From: an uncultured Clostridia bacterium
Lineage (GTDB): Bacteria > Bacillota > Clostridia > TANB77 > CAG-465
NCBI GenBank assembly: GCA_934162655.1
Contig: CAKPJL010000008.1
Span: forward strand, 1-33,973
Direction of reading: 5' to 3'
Length of the DNA: 33,973 nucleotides
Of this stretch, positions 29,990 through 33,973 are shown in pieces. The translations under genes and the position numbers were made by a program. The first letter of the stretch is position 1, and every line of letters starts with the position of its first letter. Below the pieces are notes generated by a model. It did no database searches, was not told where the DNA came from, and saw nothing but the letters and a program-made list of their open reading frames with translations.

Positions 29990-30880
29990 CTACACTTTCA
30001 AATATTTTTTTATAGAAATACTACTTCCAAACACACCAATAAATATGCCTAGTGCGAAAAATAGTATTAACACTTGATACCATAGACTTGAATATGGAAG
30101 TATTCCAAATGATCCAAGTGCAGCATTTAGCTCTGGTACTCTTGCATATAAAACAATATATGCAATTGAAAGTAATATAAAAGATGTTATTGCAGAAACT
30201 ATTCCCATAAGTGCACCTTCTACTACAAAAGGTGTCTTTATGAATTTATTTGTAGCACCCATATAACGCATAATAAATATTTCACGTTTGTTAGAATATA
30301 CTGCAAGTTTAATAGTATTAGAAATTATAAATATACTTACAACAAGTAGAACTGCTCCAACTCCTAGTAAAAAAACATTTGCTATTTTAGATATTGCAAC
30401 GACAGCCTCAATAGTAGACTCATCATATCTTACTTTATATATTCCGTCAATTTTTTCTACTTCTTCTTTTACAGTAGAACTATTTGAAATATCTAAAAAT
30501 TTTATTACAAGAGAACGTGGAAATATATCTACATTTTCAAGTCCTGATAAAAAGTAATCATAATCTTTAAATACCTCTTTAGCATTTTCAAATCCCATTT
30601 CTTTAGTAATATACTTTACTTCTTTTACGCCACTAATATTTTTTACTTTATCAGTAATATATTCTACATCTGACTCTGTGGCACTATCTTCAATAAAAGC
30701 TTGAAGACCTTGTTCTTCTCTTACTGTCTTCACATTTACATTTACATTTTGAAATAAAAGTAGAAATATTCCTATTATAATCATCGTAGCACATATTACA
30801 AGTATAGTAGAAAAAGTCTTTGATCCATGTTTTCTTAAATTTATATATCCCTCTTTTATTAAATACCCATTTGTTGACAT
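29990..30880 (-). CDS. ftsX: Cell division ABC transporter permease FtsX
   Basis: FtsX is the membrane half of FtsEX, which passes a cytoplasmic ATPase signal to an outside hydrolase. It is 296 aa with four helices: one near the N-terminus (TFSTILVICATMIIIGIFLLLF), an extracellular domain (about 55-165), and three C-terminal helices around FLLGVGAVLLVVSIFII, GIVSAITSFILLSIAY and QVLILFFALGIFIGVFG. I place the start at the ATG at 30880: AAGGAGGTG, embedded in the end of ftsE, lies 11 bases upstream. An ATG at 30904 overlaps ftsE and has no ribosome site. The ftsE stop and this start are separated by one base. Confidence 0.93.
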   Translation of the reverse strand: MSTNGYLIKEGYINLRKHGSKTFSTILVICATMIIIGIFLLLFQNVNVNVKTVREEQGLQAFIEDSATESDVEYITDKVKNISGVKEVKYITKEMGFENAKEVFKDYDYFLSGLENVDIFPRSLVIKFLDISNSSTVKEEVEKIDGIYKVRYDESTIEAVVAISKIANVFLLGVGAVLLVVSIFIISNTIKLAVYSNKREIFIMRYMGATNKFIKTPFVVEGALMGIVSAITSFILLSIAYIVLYARVPELNAALGSFGILPYSSLWYQVLILFFALGIFIGVFGSSISIKKYLKV

Positions 30881-30881
30881 A

Positions 30882-31556
30882 TTAGTAAGCACCTCCTTGT
30901 TCATCTTTTACAATCTTTCCATGATCTAAGGCGATTACTCTTTTTCCAAGTTTGTCTACTATATCTTTTGCATGAGTAACTACTAACACAGTTGTTCCCC
31001 TACTATTAATTTCAATAAGTGAATTAAATATTTCCTCAGCAGTTACTGGATCTAGATTTCCAGTTGGTTCGTCTGCAATTATTATTGGTGGTTTTGTTGC
31101 AAGTGCACGTGCAAGTGCTACACGTTGCTGCTCACCACCAGATAATTGGTTTGGATAAAAGTTTTCTTTACCTGAAAGTCCTACTAGTTCCAATACTGAC
31201 TTCATTTGAGTTGTTATCTCCCTTTCTGAAGCTTCAATAACTCTTAGGGCAAACTCTATATTTTCAGCAACAGTTCTATCATATAGAAGTCTGAAATCCT
31301 GAAATACGAATCCGACTTTTCTTCTTAAGAATGGAACATCTTTTGGTTTTACTTTTAATACATCAATTCCATCTATCATTATTCTTCCAATAGTTGGAGT
31401 TTCTTCTTTTATCATAAGTTTCAAAAATGTCGATTTACCAGAACCAGACGGACCAACTAAAAATACAAATTCTCCTTTTTTTATATTAACATTTACATCA
31501 TCTAAAGCCGTTATATTATGATCATATTTTTTTGTAACATTACTAAATTCTATCAT
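30882..31556 (-). CDS. ftsE: Cell division ATP-binding protein FtsE
   Basis: The ATPase partner of FtsX, 224 aa, the usual size. Motifs: Walker A GPSGSGKST, Q-loop FVFQDFRLLYDRT (the DFRLL form is characteristic of FtsE), signature LSGGEQQRVALARAL, Walker B IIIADEPTGNLDP and the switch VTHAKD. AAGGAAAGGAAA precedes the ATG. Its 3' end carries the ribosome site for ftsX. The upstream neighbour is ruvA, 38 bases away, with no terminator between. Confidence 0.95.
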   Translation of the reverse strand: MIEFSNVTKKYDHNITALDDVNVNIKKGEFVFLVGPSGSGKSTFLKLMIKEETPTIGRIMIDGIDVLKVKPKDVPFLRRKVGFVFQDFRLLYDRTVAENIEFALRVIEASEREITTQMKSVLELVGLSGKENFYPNQLSGGEQQRVALARALATKPPIIIADEPTGNLDPVTAEEIFNSLIEINSRGTTVLVVTHAKDIVDKLGKRVIALDHGKIVKDEQGGAY

Positions 31557-31594
31557 ATATTTCCTTTCCTTTTGTTTATTATTTTAACAAAATG

Positions 31595-32188
31595 TTACTT
31601 TTGCATAGCTGTAAGCACTTTTCTAATTATTGTTTCTACATCACTACCATTTATATCTAAACTATTTATAACCTCATTTATTTGTTTTTGACTATATCCT
31701 AAAACTTGAAGTGCAGTTATTGCTTCATTTAGTGCATTATTATCCACATTTTCCACTAATTTACTTTCACTTGACTGTTCTAATTGTTCTTTTACTATCT
31801 TATCTTTTAGCTCAAATATAATTTTTTGTGCCATTTTAGGACCAACTCCAGGTATAGATTTTAAAATTGACACATTTTCTTTAGCTATCGCTATACATAT
31901 ATCCTCAGAATTTAAACTACCAATAATGCCTATTGCTACTTTTGGTCCAACACCGCTTACTAAAATTAATTTTTTGAAAAGTTCCAAGTTTTTCTTATCC
32001 AAGAATCCATATAGTTTCATATCATCTTCTTTAACTTGTAAATATGTATATAGTTTTATATTATCTCCCACAGATAAACTACTTAAATCATTTTCGCAAA
32101 CATTTATTTCATAACCTATAGAATTTACCTCAAGAGATATTTTTCCTTGTAAAATATCTTCAACTTCTCCTTTAAAAAATGAATACAT
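31595..32188 (-). CDS. ruvA: Holliday junction branch-migration protein RuvA
   Basis: RuvA tetramers hold the four-way junction and load the RuvB motor. The 197-aa protein has the N-terminal OB-fold (MYSFFKGEVEDILQGKISLEV), two helix-hairpin-helix motifs, VSGVGPKVAIGIIG and IPGVGPKMAQKIIFELK, and a C-terminal RuvB-contact domain (about 150-197, ALQVLGYSQKQINEVI). RuvB normally follows immediately; here ftsE follows and no ruvB is in the window. The start overlaps the stop of the 55-aa membrane protein by one base, so the two are translationally coupled. Confidence 0.95.
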   Translation of the reverse strand: MYSFFKGEVEDILQGKISLEVNSIGYEINVCENDLSSLSVGDNIKLYTYLQVKEDDMKLYGFLDKKNLELFKKLILVSGVGPKVAIGIIGSLNSEDICIAIAKENVSILKSIPGVGPKMAQKIIFELKDKIVKEQLEQSSESKLVENVDNNALNEAITALQVLGYSQKQINEVINSLDINGSDVETIIRKVLTAMQK

Positions 32189-32355
32189 TATTTTTTCTCC
32201 TTTTTTATAAAGTATCTTTTTTTAATTATTTCCTTATTTAATATATAACACTTTTTTTGGACACTTACTGTATAACTTTCAAGTAGTGCTATATTTGTAA
32301 TAATAAGTCCAATTATAGCTAGTATATATACAATCAAATCTATATAAAAATCCAT
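32188..32355 (-). CDS. 55-aa single-pass membrane protein coupled to ruvA
   Basis: A small gene whose TAA shares its last base with the ruvA ATG (TAATG). The product has one membrane helix (LIVYILAIIGLIITNIALL) and a lysine-rich, probably cytoplasmic tail ending KKRYFIKKEKK. The tail codons contain AAAAAGGAG, the ribosome site of ruvA, so its 3' end is constrained by ruvA translation. RBS AGGTGAT precedes the ATG and lies inside a hairpin. I know no family for it. It follows the MFS gene by 45 bases without a clear terminator, so it may be part of an MFS-ruvA-ftsEX transcript. Confidence 0.75.
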   Translation of the reverse strand: MDFYIDLIVYILAIIGLIITNIALLESYTVSVQKKCYILNKEIIKKRYFIKKEKK

Positions 32356-32358
32356 AGT

Positions 32359-32390
32359 ATCACCTATTTATATTATATAAATCTGGTGAT
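32359..32390 (-). promoter_or_regulatory. Hairpin covering the RBS of the 55-aa gene
   Basis: In minus-strand reading ATCACC (32390-32385) pairs with GGTGAT (32364-32359), and six further A-U pairs follow after a small internal loop. AGGTGAT is the ribosome site. There is no T run after the stem, so it is not a simple terminator. Confidence 0.55.
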
Positions 32391-32399
32391 TTATAGTTA

Positions 32400-33635
32400 C
32401 TATATTTTAGCCCCAAATATATCATCTTCTGTGTAATTTTTTGCATCAAGTCCTAATCTTTTTTTCATAAATTCTGTTGCATAAAGAACTAATAAAAATC
32501 CCACAAGTCCTATAATTATTGCTGTATAATTATCTCCCACTCTATCAATAATATATCCAGAAATAAAGAGCATAACAGCTTTTCCAATAGCTTCAAAAAT
32601 ATAAAATACTGAATATATCTTACTTCTTATACTAGATGTAGTAAAATTAGTTAAATATTTCTTAACTGATATTCTATAAGTACCTTGTAGTAAATTTTGT
32701 AATACTAATATTATTATAACCGAATATATTAAAAACTTACTTACACTAAATACATTCATAAATAGCCCAAGAAAGACAAGAAGTAGTGTTACCATAAATC
32801 CTATTATAGTAAGTGTTTTTCTTTTTGTAAATTTTTCTATTCTATATTGCATGCTAGATCCAAGTCCCATGCAAAATGTTAAGAGTGCAAATATTAAAGA
32901 ATATTTTTCTGCACCTACTCCTAGATTTACTACTGAGCTTTTTTGTAAAGTTTTTGCAACCTCTATTACTCCTGTAACAATAAACACATACAAAAATATT
33001 GATATAACCCTTCTACTTTTTAAAACAAGCTTCATTCCATTTAAATATTCTTTTATTCCTTGTTTATCTTCAGCCCTACTTATTGGCATATCAGTAAATT
33101 TTGTAGAAAGAACAAGTGATATGATAAGAGATGTAAGCGTTAAAATTATTGGTAAATAATTATTAAATGTAAATAAATATCCTACAAAACAAGAAGTCAA
33201 TGCCTCTATATAGAAGAATTTAGAAACGGACTTCCCTTCTATTTTGCCAAATTCCCTTTCTCTCCCATTCCTTTTTAAACTGGAATATAGAAGAGGCGAT
33301 TCTGAAACATTTTTTAAGCAAAAGCCAACTGCACAGAAAAATTCTGCAATAATAAAAAATTTTAATGATGGACTAAAAATGTACATTATGCAGTGAATTA
33401 TTAAAAATACATTTCCCAAAATCATGCTTTTTTTAAGTCCAATAAATTCAACTAAATAATTACATGGTATTTGCATTATTCCTGAAAATACTGCATAAAA
33501 CGCCGATATATGCATTACATCTCCGACATTTAAGCCTTTGGTTTGAGTTTGGAATAAAAACACTATAACAGTGTAAAATAAGTAATCATATGCAAATACT
33601 CTGTAAAGTCCAAATAATCTTTCGTTTTTATTCAT
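32400..33635 (-). CDS. Major facilitator superfamily transporter
   Basis: A 411-aa membrane protein with about 12 helices in two six-helix halves joined by a charged central loop (RAEDKQGIKEYLNGMKLVLKSRR, in part). The loop between helices 2 and 3 carries EFIGLKKSMILGNV, a loose form of the MFS loop motif with its Gly and basic residues. NGREREFGKIEGKSVSKFFY, before helix 5, is typical of drug or sugar MFS members. The substrate is unknown. GAGGTAG precedes the ATG and the promoter at 33653-33681 is close to consensus. No terminator is clear before the 55-aa gene. Confidence 0.88.
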   Translation of the reverse strand: MNKNERLFGLYRVFAYDYLFYTVIVFLFQTQTKGLNVGDVMHISAFYAVFSGIMQIPCNYLVEFIGLKKSMILGNVFLIIHCIMYIFSPSLKFFIIAEFFCAVGFCLKNVSESPLLYSSLKRNGREREFGKIEGKSVSKFFYIEALTSCFVGYLFTFNNYLPIILTLTSLIISLVLSTKFTDMPISRAEDKQGIKEYLNGMKLVLKSRRVISIFLYVFIVTGVIEVAKTLQKSSVVNLGVGAEKYSLIFALLTFCMGLGSSMQYRIEKFTKRKTLTIIGFMVTLLLVFLGLFMNVFSVSKFLIYSVIIILVLQNLLQGTYRISVKKYLTNFTTSSIRSKIYSVFYIFEAIGKAVMLFISGYIIDRVGDNYTAIIIGLVGFLLVLYATEFMKKRLGLDAKNYTEDDIFGAKI

Positions 33636-33652
33636 ATACTACCTCATTTAAG

Positions 33653-33681
33653 ATTATATATGAAAAATCAACATTTTGCAA
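33653..33681 (-). promoter_or_regulatory. Promoter of the MFS gene
   Basis: Minus strand: TTGCAA (33681-33676), a 17-base spacer, TATAAT (33658-33653). The start codon is 18 bases past the -10, giving a very short leader. Confidence 0.75.
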
Positions 33682-33726
33682 CATTAAATTTAATTTTTTG
33701 TAATACGAATAAAATAAAAAATATAT

Positions 33727-33752
33727 ACATCAACAAATGCATTTTTTGATGT
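33727..33752. repeat. 26-bp imperfect palindrome upstream of the MFS promoter
   Basis: The 13-base half-sites ACATCAACAAATG and CATTTTTTGATGT differ from perfect symmetry at one position. The centre lies about 60 bases upstream of the MFS -35. It could be an operator, or a second terminator for the right-edge gene because AT-rich sequence follows on the minus strand. Confidence 0.55.
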
Positions 33753-33758
33753 AAGTAA

Positions 33759-33795
33759 TAAAAAAAATTACATATAGAAAATTTACTATATGCAA
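33759..33795 (-). terminator. Terminator of the right-edge BspA-like gene
   Basis: In minus-strand reading TTGCATATAG (33795-33786) pairs with CTATATGTAA (33777-33768), with one G-U pair, followed by T8. It starts 10 bases past the stop at 33806. Confidence 0.8.
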
Positions 33796-33805
33796 TCTTA
33801 TTACT

Positions 33806-33973
33806 TTATTTTGCAACAACTGTTGCATTTTCTGCTCCCCATGGACTACCTGTTGCAGTACCTGAATATACTATTGTTTCTAAGTTTGAACATAGGCTAA
33901 ATGCACCACTTCTTATTTCTTTTACTCCTTCTGGAATTGTTATGCTAGTTATTAAACTTAAATTTCCAAATGC
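33806..33973 (-). CDS. C-terminus of a BspA-type leucine-rich repeat protein (partial)
   Basis: The last 55 residues of a protein cut by the window edge. AFGNLSLITSITIPEGVKEI followed by RSGAFSLCSNLETIVYSG is the BspA/LRR_5 repeat: GAF, a leucine core, ITIPEGV spacing of about 23 residues. It ends with a short cap (SPWGAENATVVAK). Such proteins are usually secreted or wall-bound surface proteins, common in gut anaerobes. The stop at 33806 and a terminator just after confirm the end; the N-terminus and anchor lie outside the window. Confidence 0.85.
   Translation of the reverse strand, partial: AFGNLSLITSITIPEGVKEIRSGAFSLCSNLETIVYSGTATGSPWGAENATVVAK

Overview
The window is a low-GC (by eye well under 35%), densely coded, mostly minus-strand chromosomal stretch from a Gram-positive anaerobe-like Bacillota, most likely a spore-forming member of the Clostridia. 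The evidence is the co-occurrence of SepF, DivIVA, FtsEX with an M23 hydrolase, a MurT/GatD-like pair, SpmA/SpmB-like spore maturation proteins, a collagen-like surface protein, strong AGGAGG ribosome binding sites and classic TTGACA-N17-TATAAT promoters. A BspA-type leucine-rich repeat fragment at the right edge would suit a host-associated (gut) lineage. No phage, transposon or CRISPR array is visible.

Layout. 1-3.5 kb: end of an unknown gene, a sugar-transfer-type ATP-grasp protein, and a divergently transcribed MurT/GatD-like pair. 3.5-6.2 kb: a frameshifted short-chain dehydrogenase, an unknown 136-aa protein, LemA, an unknown 196-aa protein with an ADP-ribosyltransferase-like look, and tRNA-Gln(CTG). 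6.2-10.3 kb: a TetR repressor divergent from a promoter carrying two identical operators. The promoter reads into the scar of a deleted ABC transporter and then into a ZIP transporter and a Zn/Cd-type P1B ATPase. 10.3-17.2 kb: a minus-strand mutS-mutL-miaA-HlyD-like operon. 17.2-21.3 kb: an ABC module with two ATPases and one 842-aa double-FtsX permease. 21.4-25.1 kb: collagen-like protein, L,D-transpeptidase, a 53-aa zinc-ribbon protein, SpmB, SpmA and tRNA-Arg(CCT). 25.1-27.3 kb: a small unknown protein, a frameshifted zinc-ribbon protein and prfA. 27.5-33.6 kb: the envelope/division block divIVA, sepF, M23 hydrolase, ftsX, ftsE, ruvA, a 55-aa membrane protein and an MFS transporter. 33.8 kb to the end: a BspA-type fragment.

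How the genes relate. Much of the window serves the envelope: lipid II amidation (MurT/GatD-like), L,D-crosslinking, septum placement (SepF, DivIVA) and FtsEX-gated peptidoglycan hydrolysis. A second theme is genome maintenance (MutS, MutL, RuvA) and translation fidelity (MiaA, RF1, two tRNAs). A third is sporulation (SpmA/B and perhaps the collagen-like protein).

The observations that most deserve a second look are these. The GatD-like protein lacks the expected catalytic histidine. An ABC operon has been deleted to a scar while its TetR, promoter and twin operators (63 bp apart) stay intact and now lead into metal-transport genes. An RNA leader can mask the ribosome binding site of the zinc-ribbon gene through 11 perfect base pairs. 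Two further ribosome binding sites are buried in hairpins. There are three single-site frameshifts, which need checking against raw reads.
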